Below are positions 37,884 through 45,858 of a DNA stretch of 64,000 bases, one piece after another (position 1 is the first letter of the stretch; each line of letters begins with the position of its first letter). Where the stretch lies: contig CBDAQM010000006.1 of assembly GCA_965199095.1 (NCBI GenBank), positions 124,001 to 188,000 of the forward strand, in the 5' to 3' direction. The notes below the pieces were generated by a model. That model did not search any database. It was not told the DNA's origin and was given only the letters and a program-made list of their open reading frames with translations. The position numbers were made by a program, and so were the translations under genes. The stretch comes from LMUY01 sp965199095 (lineage in GTDB: Bacteria > Pseudomonadota > Alphaproteobacteria > Acetobacterales > Acetobacteraceae).

Positions 37884-39272
37884 CTACGGGAGTCGGGTAA
37901 GTGCGGAACGATTTGCTAGAAGCCAGCCGTCGACCATGGCGTTTAGCCTTTTGAGGCCGCGGGCCATAGTTTTTGGGCCGGCTGGTCTGTATCCCTTTGA
38001 GGTATAGCCAGACCAGCCGCCCAGGCGGGAGGCTATCCAGGAAAACCATGCGAGCGAGCTGGGGTCGAACGGGTTTTTCAACTTTTCGGTCCGCCCCTCC
38101 AGCGTCTTGTTGATGGCCACGAGAGCCGGAAGCTGCACTGGATCGGCGATCACGTCCGTCAACGGCTGCTCTGTCTTGCCGTCACGCCCGATCACCAGTT
38201 GCATGATCCGCACCGCGGCGATCAGCGCCACCGTTACCAGCTTCAACAGGCTGTTCGGCGTGGTGATCTGAGAGGTTTCCACGTCCACGCCGTCCGTCTT
38301 CATCGTGCGGAACACCTGTTCGATGGTCCAGCGCAGGCGATACCAGCGCACCACCCGGAGCGCGTCGGCCGCTGTGGTCACAGCGTGGGTCGTCAGAAGA
38401 CACCAATGCACGCGGTCCGCCACGTCAGGCGGCTGATCGATCTCACGGACATCGACCACCCGCAGCGTCAGGCTTTCCGCCAACTGCTTGCTGGCCAACG
38501 CCGGCCGGCGCACCGTCACCTCACCAAACCGCACCGCGACCACCGCCGTCCGCTCGGCGCGTTGGCCTTTGCCGCTGCGTTTGGCCGGGACGGTGATCGA
38601 GTAGCGCGTCACCTCCGACCAGGTCGCGCAAGTCTCGAACAATCTCCCAACGCCGACCGAGCGGTCGCGTGCGGCGCGCACCAGCAAGTGCACGTTGTGC
38701 GGACGGCGGGCGAACTGGTCGTAGATGTCGCCTTCGCGGTCCTCCACCATGGTGATCTGCGCCGCGTCGGCGAGGACATCGCCCGCCATCTCCACCCCGG
38801 CCAGCCAGCGGCGCGACTCCTTGTCGTCGGCATCCCGCAGCTTGTGATCCCCAACCGTCCCCGGCGCACGATTGATCACCTCGGCGCCGACCAGCCCGAG
38901 GATACCGCCCGTCCCAGCATCCAGCGCCAGCACCGGATGGATCAACACACCTATATCCGTGCCGTTGCCAACAGTGCCAAAGCCGCGTTTGCTCCCGGTA
39001 TGGCCGGCATAGTTGTGCTCCGAGGTGTCGGACACCACCAGAACCTGGCGGCCAGCCGCGCGCTGGGCGGTCAGTTGGCCGGTGCGGACCAGCATTTCGT
39101 AGCGGGTGACCGCCTCGTTATCGAGGAATGCGCCATAGCGAAGCACCTCCTCCCGGCTGTCGGCCAGCGCGTGCAGGCACATGGTCTGCTGCTTCTCCAT
39201 GGCCGCCAGCAGGCAGTCACCGGTTGCCGCCAAACGGCGGTCACCGAACCGGCCGAGTTGGAACTGCGCCAT
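37884..39272 (-). CDS. IS4-family transposase (IS50-like)
   Basis: A 462-residue DDE transposase. Catalytic residues are D82 (VVSDTSEHNY), D178 (VEDREGDIY, similar to DREADI of Tn5) and E318 within the YREK signature Y311-R314-E318-K325 (YRLRWTIEQVFRTMK). Length agrees with Tn5 transposase (about 476). The stop codon TAG is formed by the terminal CTA of the IS left end itself, so the gene uses the last base of the element. Start is the ATG at 39270-39272. No frameshift or stop seen, so it is likely functional. Confidence 0.93.
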   Translation of the reverse strand: MAQFQLGRFGDRRLAATGDCLLAAMEKQQTMCLHALADSREEVLRYGAFLDNEAVTRYEMLVRTGQLTAQRAAGRQVLVVSDTSEHNYAGHTGSKRGFGTVGNGTDIGVLIHPVLALDAGTGGILGLVGAEVINRAPGTVGDHKLRDADDKESRRWLAGVEMAGDVLADAAQITMVEDREGDIYDQFARRPHNVHLLVRAARDRSVGVGRLFETCATWSEVTRYSITVPAKRSGKGQRAERTAVVAVRFGEVTVRRPALASKQLAESLTLRVVDVREIDQPPDVADRVHWCLLTTHAVTTAADALRVVRWYRLRWTIEQVFRTMKTDGVDVETSQITTPNSLLKLVTVALIAAVRIMQLVIGRDGKTEQPLTDVIADPVQLPALVAINKTLEGRTEKLKNPFDPSSLAWFSWIASRLGGWSGYTSKGYRPAGPKTMARGLKRLNAMVDGWLLANRSALTRLP

Positions 39273-39428
39273 GCGAATCGGATCCTGAGTTGCCTAGATG
39301 GCAGCGAATCTGAAGCTCGAGACCAAAGCAACTGGCTCTATACCGCCACCCCAAACTATGACCCGGCTACCTGCAAATCACTCGCGCACAACTTGGAAAG
39401 TCGATTCGCACTTACCCGACAACGGTAG
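37884..39428 (-). mobile_element. Intact IS4-family insertion sequence, 1545 bp
   Basis: Bounded by imperfect terminal inverted repeats of about 31 bp (37884-37914 and 39398-39428). Both ends begin CTAC and share the identical 14-base block GTCGGGTAAGTGCG. The element encodes one full-length DDE transposase on the minus strand and is flanked by a perfect 9-bp target duplication. It interrupts the second hairpin of a dispersed composite repeat. The exact duplication and the intact transposase suggest recent movement. Confidence 0.92.
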
Positions 39429-39437
39429 CCCCGAGGG
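39429..39437. repeat. 9-bp target site duplication, right copy
   Basis: CCCCGAGGG, identical to 37875-37883, directly right of the insertion sequence. It continues as AGAGGGCTTTG, which completes the interrupted hairpin of composite repeat copy 2. Confidence 0.85.
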
Positions 39438-39537
39438 AGAGGGCTTTGCAGGTCAACCTGGAACGATCAGGCTCTAAGCCTTTGTTTTGAGCGGAAGCTT
39501 TGTCGCCGTGCCGACGCACTCATTTGCTGACGCTGCC

Positions 39538-40857
39538 CTACAGCAGCGCCGGTGAGGACAAGCTGGCCTGCCGTCGCGGCGCCCAGGCGGTTGCCGTCGC
39601 CCCCACCATCGCCAGTGAGATCACCGCCGCCAGGATTTGGAACCAGGCCGGCATCATCCGGTTGCCCGTGACGGCAATCAGCCAGGTGACCGTCACCGGC
39701 GCCAAGCCGCCGAACAGCGTCACCGCGAGGTTGTAGGACAGCGCCACCCCGGTGCTGCGCGATCCGGTCGGGAACAGCGTCGCCAGCATCCCCGGGTGCG
39801 GGCCGGACATGAAGCCCAGGAACAGCGTCGCCACAAGTTGCGACACGAACAGCCGCGGGACGCTGGGCGCCGCATCCACGTAGGCGTAGATCGGGTAGGC
39901 GCAGAAGGCGAATGCCGTGACGACGATGAAGAACTGGCGATAGGCGCCGATCCGGTCCGCCAGCAGCCCTGCCAGCGGGTAGACCACGATCGCCACTAGC
40001 CCGCACAGCGAGGATCCCGCCAGCGCCGCGGAGAGCGGCAGGTGCAGTTGCTCCGTCACGTAGGTCGGCGTGTAGCTGTGCCACAGATAATTCAGCGCCG
40101 TGCCAACGGCGATGATGCCGAACGCGCACACGACTGCCCGCCACTGGCGCGCCATCGCCGGCGCGAAGCCGGTCACCGGTAACGCTCCGCCAGCCGCTCG
40201 TAGCGCCAGGAACTCCGGACTCTCGGCGCATTTGCGGCGGATGTAGAAGCCCAGCGGGCCGATCAGCGAGCCCAGCAGGAAGGGGATGCGCCATCCCCAC
40301 GCCTCCAACGCGGCGGGCGCCATCGCCTCCGTCAGCAGCAGGCTGATGCCGGAGGCGACTAGCAGCGCCATACCCTGGGACGCCATCTGGAAGCTGCCGT
40401 AGAACATCTTGCGGCCCGGCGGCGCCAGCTCCACCAGCATGGCCGCCGCGCTGGCGAACTCGCCGCCGACCGACAGCCCTTGGATCACCCGCGCCAGCAC
40501 GATCAGCAGCGGCGCCGCCAGCCCGATGGAGGCGTAATCCGGCGCCAGCCCGACGATCAGCGTGCCGGCCGCCATCAGCACGATCAGCAGCGCCAGCGCT
40601 TTCTGCCGGCCTGCGCGGTCGGCATAGACGCCCAGCAGGATGCCGCCGAACGGCCGCACCACGAAACCGACGGCAAAGGTGGCGAAGGTCAGCATCAGGG
40701 AGGCGGTGGGCGTGCTGGCGGGAAAGAAATGATGCCCGATCGTCCGCGCGAAGAAGGCGTAGACCAGGAAGTCGAACCATTCGAGCCCATTGCCGATCAC
40801 CGAGGCGACGACCGCACGGCGGATGGCGGGGGCGGACAGGGTCCGGTCTGACAGCAT
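39538..40857 (-). CDS. MFS transporter of the metabolite:H+ symporter (MHS) type
   Basis: A 439-residue membrane protein with 12 helices. The start VVASVIGNGLEWFDFLVYAF and the later FVVRPFGGILLGVYADRAGRQKAL are the hallmarks of the MHS family (ProP, KgtP, ShiA and relatives), which import organic acids such as shikimate, dicarboxylates or aromatic acids by proton symport. GGAGG precedes the ATG. It is the last of five co-directional minus-strand genes headed by the PYP homologue, 35 bases after the secreted hydrolase. An aromatic or hydroxycinnamic acid substrate would fit but is only inferred. Confidence 0.88.
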   Translation of the reverse strand: MLSDRTLSAPAIRRAVVASVIGNGLEWFDFLVYAFFARTIGHHFFPASTPTASLMLTFATFAVGFVVRPFGGILLGVYADRAGRQKALALLIVLMAAGTLIVGLAPDYASIGLAAPLLIVLARVIQGLSVGGEFASAAAMLVELAPPGRKMFYGSFQMASQGMALLVASGISLLLTEAMAPAALEAWGWRIPFLLGSLIGPLGFYIRRKCAESPEFLALRAAGGALPVTGFAPAMARQWRAVVCAFGIIAVGTALNYLWHSYTPTYVTEQLHLPLSAALAGSSLCGLVAIVVYPLAGLLADRIGAYRQFFIVVTAFAFCAYPIYAYVDAAPSVPRLFVSQLVATLFLGFMSGPHPGMLATLFPTGSRSTGVALSYNLAVTLFGGLAPVTVTWLIAVTGNRMMPAWFQILAAVISLAMVGATATAWAPRRQASLSSPALL

Positions 40858-40892
40858 GGCAGTTTCCTCCGGCCGGGATCGAGCCCAGCGCG

Positions 40893-41957
40893 TTATTGTT
40901 TGTCGAACAGCGCCTTCAGCCCTTGTGGGGAGGTGAACATGGCATCGCCGTCATGGCCCACGCCCGGCACGATCGCCGCCGTATGGGCCAAATGCGGGTC
41001 ACGGCCCTTGAGGTAGGCGAAATACGACTCGCCGCGGGCCAGGCGGTAGGGCCCCTGCAGTTCGGCGGCGCAGCTTTTGTCCAGTGCCGGCTGGTTCGGG
41101 TTGGTATCCGCCCCGCCCCACAGGTAGACCACCTGGCGCGCGGCATAGGCGGCCTCTATCGCCGCGGAGCTGGCCTGCCCGGCATAGGGCGGCAACGCGT
41201 TCATGCCGTATTTCCAGGTGTCGTATCCGGGGCAGCTCGACGGGTTGCCCGGCGGGGCGAAGGCTGTGCTGCCGGCGACGGGGCGGTCCGGGCTGAAATA
41301 CGCGTAGGAGGATGGGTTCGCCACCACGTAGCGCACGGCGATGCCGCTGGCAGCGAGTTTGTCGCCGCCGCGGCCGAGCACGGCGTAGCGTTGCACCACC
41401 TGGCCGCCGCCCGAATGGCCGGCCACCACCACCGTGCGCAGGTTGGGGAACAGCGAGCGGTCGCCCAGCTTGGCCAGCAGGGCGTCCAGCGCGTCGAACG
41501 AGCTGAGCGGCGCCGGCCCTTCAGCCGGGTCGCCACCCATCCAACTGGTCAGGTCCCAGTGCAGCGTGGCTGGCGGCAGGTCATGCCCGGCCATGTCCAC
41601 GCCGGCCAGGAATTGCGGCGCCACCAGCAGGCTGCCGGCGGCAGCCGGCCCGGCGGCGGCGGCGGCGGCCTCGGCGGAGTGGTAGTAGGTTTCGGCGTTC
41701 CGCAGCCGACCATGGATCACGATCACGGCGCGGGTGACGCCGGGCAGCGGATGGCTCCAGTCCTGCGAGACATACAGCGGCAGCAGCCCGGCGCCGACGG
41801 CAAGCCGCCCGTCCGCCACCGCGTGGACTGGGTGCTGGTTGGGGGCCTGGCCCTCGTCGACCCGCCGGGCAGCATCCGCCATCAACGGCGCCCCAGCCAG
41901 CCACGCCACGGCCAACATCGCCACCGGCCATAACAATACTTTGGCACGCTCGACCAT
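40893..41957 (-). CDS. Secreted alpha/beta hydrolase
   Basis: A 354-residue protein with an N-terminal signal sequence (about residues 1-28, VLLWPVAMLAVAWLAGAPL). The alpha/beta hydrolase nucleophile elbow is AGHSGGGQ with Ser182; an oxyanion strand AVIVIHGRLRNAETYY lies about 100 residues before it, and VPGVGHDGDAMF near the end supplies the probable catalytic His. The likely acid is in VVYLWGGADTNPN. Substrate unknown; placement beside a tannase/feruloyl esterase suggests an ester. It lies 75 bases after the LysR gene in the same direction. Confidence 0.8.
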   Translation of the reverse strand: MVERAKVLLWPVAMLAVAWLAGAPLMADAARRVDEGQAPNQHPVHAVADGRLAVGAGLLPLYVSQDWSHPLPGVTRAVIVIHGRLRNAETYYHSAEAAAAAAGPAAAGSLLVAPQFLAGVDMAGHDLPPATLHWDLTSWMGGDPAEGPAPLSSFDALDALLAKLGDRSLFPNLRTVVVAGHSGGGQVVQRYAVLGRGGDKLAASGIAVRYVVANPSSYAYFSPDRPVAGSTAFAPPGNPSSCPGYDTWKYGMNALPPYAGQASSAAIEAAYAARQVVYLWGGADTNPNQPALDKSCAAELQGPYRLARGESYFAYLKGRDPHLAHTAAIVPGVGHDGDAMFTSPQGLKALFDKQ

Positions 41958-42032
41958 GCGCCTGCTTCCTCCATCGGCCCAGCCTGGGCCGAGCCGCGCC
42001 GCGGCATCAATAGCGTTGCGTCGCTGTTTTCA

Positions 42033-42938
42033 TCAGCCTGGCTTATCGGCGGCCACCGCCCGGCCGTGCCGCAGCAACGCCAATGCCGCGGGCGAGCGCT
42101 CGTCCCGCCGGTACACCAGCATCAGAGTGGTGCGCGGCGCTGCGCTCAGCGGGCGGACCGTCATACCGGGCAGGCGCAGGCGGGCGACGCTTTCCGGCAC
42201 CAGGGCGATGCCCAGCCCGGCCGCCACCAGGCAGGCAATGGTGGCGACCTGCGGCACCGTCTGCACCACGCGCGGCTCAAACCCCGCTTCCTGGCAGGCA
42301 TCCCGCACCAGGCTGTACAGCCCGGCAGTCCCTTGCGGTGCGTAGTTGATGAATGGCTCTTGCGCCAACTCCGCCAGCGTCAATTCCCGCGCTGTGGCGG
42401 CGGCGTGGCTGGCGGGCAGGGCCACGACCATCGCCTCATCGCTCAGCGCCAGCGTGCCCAGCATATCGGGCAGCGCCTCCATCGGTGATCGGATGAGGCC
42501 GAGATCGATCGCCCCGTTGGCAAGACCGTCCAATTGGGCGGCGGCGGGCAGTTGCGCCAAATGCAGCGCGATGCCGGGATCGTCCGAGCGAAGGCGGTGC
42601 AGCAGGCTGGCCATCGCCGGGCTGAACGGCGCGGAGCCGACATAGCCGAGGCTGACCAGCCCGGTCTCGCCGCGGCCCGCCTGGCGGCCAACCCGCTCCG
42701 CCCGCTCCGCCTGCGCCAGCGTGGCCCGCGCCTCCGCCAGGAACAGGGCGCCGGCCTGCGTCAGGGCGACGCGGCGATGCGTGCGGTCCAGCAACCGCGC
42801 CCCGAGGTGGCGTTCAAGCGCCGCGACCTGCATGGAGAGGGCAGGCTGCGCGATGTCCAGCCGTTCTGCCGCGCGGCCGAAATGCTGCGCCTCCGCGACC
42901 GCGATGAAATAGCGCAGTTGGCGGAAGTCGAGCGACAC
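42033..42938 (-). CDS. LysR-family transcriptional regulator
   Basis: A LysR-type regulator of 301 residues. The winged HTH is at the N-terminus (LRYFIAVAEAQHFGRAAERL followed by IAQPALSMQVAALE), and the rest is a periplasmic-binding-like effector domain typical of the CatR/CbnR-like group that responds to aromatic acids (short and similar opening FRQLRYF). The GTG at 42938 is chosen; an in-frame GTG at 42998 would overlap the esterase gene by 52 bases and add residues not seen in the family. It is eight bases after the tannase-family gene and points the same way, unlike most LysR genes, which are divergent from their targets. Confidence 0.85.
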   Translation of the reverse strand: MSLDFRQLRYFIAVAEAQHFGRAAERLDIAQPALSMQVAALERHLGARLLDRTHRRVALTQAGALFLAEARATLAQAERAERVGRQAGRGETGLVSLGYVGSAPFSPAMASLLHRLRSDDPGIALHLAQLPAAAQLDGLANGAIDLGLIRSPMEALPDMLGTLALSDEAMVVALPASHAAATARELTLAELAQEPFINYAPQGTAGLYSLVRDACQEAGFEPRVVQTVPQVATIACLVAAGLGIALVPESVARLRLPGMTVRPLSAAPRTTLMLVYRRDERSPAALALLRHGRAVAADKPG

Positions 42939-42946
42939 CGCTGGCT

Positions 42947-44551
42947 TTAGGGCTTCGCCCTCGCCTGGGCGTCCACCTCCTGCACGTGGCGCAACCACGC
43001 GCCGCCGTCATACGGTGGGGCTTTCGGGTCGGTCGCGCAGGTGAAGTTCTCGGCCGCGTCCTGGCTGCCGGACCCGTTCCACCGCGCGACCTGCGGATAC
43101 GGGCAGAGCGGCCGGTTGCGGTCGACCACCCCGTTCCTGGCATGCGTGGCGACGATGCGGTCCGGCGCGGCGCCGTGCTGCACCCAGTTGTCCAGCGTGC
43201 CGACCGCGTCGAACGTGTCCGGTCCCGGACCGCCGGTGCAGTGGCCGACGCCGGGCATCAGGAACAAGCGGCTGAACGCGCGGGTTTTCGTGGCATCGCC
43301 CACCGCCCGCTGCAGGCTCTCGTAATAGTCGATGCCGGTGCGCGCGGAGGAGACGTTGTCCGCCCAGCCGTAATACATCAGCAGCTTGCCGCCATGCTGC
43401 TGGAAGCGGCGCAAATCCGTGCTGACGGCGTTCATGTTCGGCACCGCGCGGTCGGCGTAGTCCAGGTCGTCGCCGTAGTTGAAGCTGCGGTAATCGAAAT
43501 TCGGATCGCCGAACACCCAGAACTTCCACAATTCCAGCCGCACCGGCTCGGGTTGCCCCACGATGTAGGCCGTCCAGCCGGCTTTCGGGTCGCCGCCCGG
43601 CGCCTCGCTGCCCGGGTCCCAGCCGGGGAACACGGAGTCGTGCGTGCGGGTGTTTTCCGGCCCGCGATAGACGGCCCGGACCACGGCCACCTGCGCCGCC
43701 GTGAGGCACGAATCGTCCTCCGCGCCGTGGCACAGCAACGTGGCGGGGTCGAAATGGCATTGCCGCGGATCGTCGATCACGCCGTCCGGCCCGGCGCAGG
43801 CCGCCGTCACGGCCTTGTTCAGCGTCGGCAGCTTCGCCCGCGTCAGGATTTCCGTGCCGGCCGCGTCGTGGTTGGCGGCCCAGGCGAACATGAAGCTGGC
43901 ACTGAGATTGAACCGCGGATAGCCCGGCGCCCCCGCGATGATGCCGTCGTAATCGTCCGGATGGCGCTGCGCCTCGGCCAAGGCCTGGAAGCCACCGGTC
44001 GAGCAGCCGGAGAAATAGCTGCTTTGCGGCAGCGCCCCGGCATAGGCGCGCACGATCGGCTTGGCGGCCACGGTCATGGCGTGGATGGCGCGGTCGGCCC
44101 AATCGTCGGCCTTGCCGGGATGGCCGATGACGAACCGCAAATCCTCGCCCTGGTGGCCGTCATCGGTGGCGACGGTGGCATAGCCGCGGCGGATGCCGTC
44201 CGCCATCGCGGCGTAGTCCAGCACGCTGGAGTAGCCGCCATTGCCGATGCCGAGCAGCTTGCCGTTCCAGGCGCCGCCGGACGGGATCCACACCTCGATG
44301 CCGATCCGCGAGTCGGTCGTGGGCGTGGCGGTCGCCTCGGCGCGGCAGAACCCCGGCACGTCCAGCGTCAATGCGGGCGCGGTAGCCGGCGTGAAATGCC
44401 CCGCCGGCACGTCCTGCGTCGCGCCCATCGTGACATCCGGGACGCTCAGCCCGTGCAGCGCCGGGCAGGAACCCGCGGCCAAGCCTGGCAGCGGGGACAT
44501 GACCAGGGTGGATGCAAGACAGGCGGCACGTTGGACCCAGCGGACAGGCAT
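42947..44551 (-). CDS. Tannase/feruloyl esterase family protein
   Basis: A 534-residue secreted enzyme (signal peptide about 1-26, cleaved near LAAG-SC). It has the CS-D-HC arrangement of the tannase and feruloyl esterase B family: nucleophile Ser184 preceded by Cys183 in SGCSTGGFQ, Asp398 in GWADN, and His437 followed by Cys438 in GVGHCTGG; the two Cys are expected to form a disulfide that braces the triad. Family members hydrolyse galloyl, feruloyl, p-coumaroyl or terephthalate-type esters. It follows the PYP gene by 87 bases in the same direction. Which acyl group it prefers cannot be read from sequence. Confidence 0.87.
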   Translation of the reverse strand: MPVRWVQRAACLASTLVMSPLPGLAAGSCPALHGLSVPDVTMGATQDVPAGHFTPATAPALTLDVPGFCRAEATATPTTDSRIGIEVWIPSGGAWNGKLLGIGNGGYSSVLDYAAMADGIRRGYATVATDDGHQGEDLRFVIGHPGKADDWADRAIHAMTVAAKPIVRAYAGALPQSSYFSGCSTGGFQALAEAQRHPDDYDGIIAGAPGYPRFNLSASFMFAWAANHDAAGTEILTRAKLPTLNKAVTAACAGPDGVIDDPRQCHFDPATLLCHGAEDDSCLTAAQVAVVRAVYRGPENTRTHDSVFPGWDPGSEAPGGDPKAGWTAYIVGQPEPVRLELWKFWVFGDPNFDYRSFNYGDDLDYADRAVPNMNAVSTDLRRFQQHGGKLLMYYGWADNVSSARTGIDYYESLQRAVGDATKTRAFSRLFLMPGVGHCTGGPGPDTFDAVGTLDNWVQHGAAPDRIVATHARNGVVDRNRPLCPYPQVARWNGSGSQDAAENFTCATDPKAPPYDGGAWLRHVQEVDAQARAKP

Positions 44552-44638
44552 GGCGTGACGTTCCCCGGGGGTCGCTTACTCCAGGACCCATGCCTCACGC
44601 TGCTACACTCGCGCGTGACAGGCAAGGCGCAGGGTGCG

Positions 44639-45025
44639 CTACAGTCTTTTGACGAACACCCAGTATGTGTTGTCGGCCAAAGCCTTTTTCATGTGGATTT
44701 TGACGCGTGTCGGCTTCATCACGTAGTCGAACGTGTAGTCGAAGATCGCGTTGAGATTACCGGACTTCACGCCCGCATCGAAGACACCGCGGAATTTCGG
44801 CTTGTTGCAGCAGGGCGCCACCTCGCTGAAGAAGTTCCTGCCGAGGACGGACTCCTTGCGGCGGCCCGTGATGTTGCTCTCTGTCGCGTTGAAAGAGAGG
44901 ATCGTGCCTGCAGCGTCCAACTGAATGGCGCCAAACGCCAGCTTGTCGATCTCGTTGGGCGCCATCGCTGCGAGCACATTGTCCAGATCATCTTGTCCAA
45001 ACTCGATGCGAGTCATCGTGTCCAT
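44639..45025 (-). CDS. pyp: Photoactive yellow protein (PYP) homologue
   Basis: A 128-residue PAS-fold blue-light receptor, close in length to Halorhodospira halophila PYP (125). With an offset of three residues the pocket is conserved: E49 (Glu46), T53 (Thr50), R55 (Arg52), C72 (Cys69, which carries the p-coumaroyl thioester), Y97 (Tyr94) and M103 (Met100). The segments LAFGAIQLDAAGTILSFNA, VAPCCN and TFDYVMKPTRVKIHMKKAL match it almost residue for residue. The exception is Phe45 at the place of Tyr42, one of the two residues that hydrogen-bond the chromophore phenolate. A second Cys (C73) follows the chromophore Cys. The ATG at 45025 fits the family start; an ATG at 45070, with AGGA five bases upstream, would add 15 residues. 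No tyrosine ammonia-lyase or p-coumarate ligase gene was seen in the window. Confidence 0.95.
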   Translation of the reverse strand: MDTMTRIEFGQDDLDNVLAAMAPNEIDKLAFGAIQLDAAGTILSFNATESNITGRRKESVLGRNFFSEVAPCCNKPKFRGVFDAGVKSGNLNAIFDYTFDYVMKPTRVKIHMKKALADNTYWVFVKRL

Positions 45026-45070
45026 TGCAGTGACGCTCCGCGGTATGACGCTAAAAGTGAAGGCAGCCAT

Positions 45071-45319
45071 GAATTCCTATGTGATGAAACAATGAAGGTC
45101 TTCCATTAATTCTGCGTTATGGCGTCATTCGGGTCAGGTGCTGTCATGTGGAACGGCATGGTTTCAGCATCGCCGGGACAAACGGTCAGTGCTCACTGAG
45201 CACAGGCAGCAAGCCGCCATGCGCGAGGATGGCCTGGCCGCGCTTGGATAGCATGAATAGTGCGACCGCTGGCCGCCTGTGGTCCGGGTAGCTGCCAGCC
45301 CGGCGTCGTAAACCCACCA
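45071..45319. other. Upstream region of the PYP gene, no gene seen
   Basis: About 250 bases, visibly less GC-rich near the PYP start (for example TTCCATTAATTCTGCGTTATGG at its left side) than the coding DNA around it. It must hold the promoter of the PYP-led gene run, but I could not pick a convincing -35/-10 pair. A short open frame on the minus strand (45164-45406) has no coding character and overlaps a terminator. Confidence 0.4.
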
Positions 45320-45352
45320 ACAAAAGGGCAGGTCCTTTCGGGCCGGCCCTTC
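45320..45352 (-). terminator. Rho-independent-type terminator after the small secreted protein
   Basis: Read on the minus strand, AAGGGC pairs with GCCCTT (inner GG/CC pairs after one mismatch) around a 10-base loop, followed by TTGTT. It lies 17 bases after the stop of the gene at 45369 and so separates that gene from the PYP unit, which would then need its own promoter. Confidence 0.5.
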
Positions 45353-45368
45353 GTTGCTGTCGCCGCGG

Positions 45369-45686
45369 TTAGCTGTGGTGGCCGCCAGTAGCTTGGAGCT
45401 GGGCAAAGCGGTGGTCAGCCTGCTGGGCGAAATAATGGTTCACCGACTGCGCATACAGCACGGGCCCAGTCCCATTCATCGCACCGGCCGGCAGGGAGTT
45501 TGCCGATTCGACCGGGCCGTTCGAACCGTTCGGCGGCACGACCGAGTTGTCGAACCCGACCATGAGCGCGGTGCCGCCTTCAGTCAAAGGGTGCAGGACA
45601 GCGGTCTGGTCGCGTTCTCCGGCGAATGCAATGGTCGACAAACTCAATGCAGCAACCGTAGCGGCGATGATCAGCTTGGTATTCAT
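45369..45686 (-). CDS. Small secreted protein of unknown function
   Basis: A 105-residue protein starting MNTKLIIAATVAALSLSTIA, a clear signal peptide cleaved near AFAG (about residue 23). The mature part of about 82 residues is rich in Gly, Asn and Ser, has no Cys, and ends with Gln/His-rich HYFAQQADHRFAQLQATGGHHS. Start at 45686 has AGAGGA about eight bases upstream, a good ribosome site. I do not recognise a family. It is separated from the PYP gene by 343 bases and a terminator. Confidence 0.6.
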   Translation of the reverse strand: MNTKLIIAATVAALSLSTIAFAGERDQTAVLHPLTEGGTALMVGFDNSVVPPNGSNGPVESANSLPAGAMNGTGPVLYAQSVNHYFAQQADHRFAQLQATGGHHS

Positions 45687-45858
45687 GTCTTTGGTCCTCT
45701 GAAAAGAGGTCCGTCTAGATAGGCGGGCCATCGGGCGGGACAGCGATTTGATCCGCTGCCCTTCATCGATGACCGCAACCTATTCATTCCGACTGAAACA
45801 CAGAACCGTCGGTCTGGACCTATGATTCATGCGGCGATGTATGAGCCGCCCCGGCAGC

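Noticed and set aside
44639..45025. The PYP gene being merely a generic PAS domain
   Set aside because: Near residue-by-residue agreement with PYP around the chromophore Cys, Glu46, Arg52 and the C-terminal sheet, plus matching length, goes well beyond PAS-level similarity.
45164..45406. An 80-residue frame between PYP and the small secreted protein
   Set aside because: It overlaps the terminator and the end of the neighbouring gene, has no ribosome site and no coding character.
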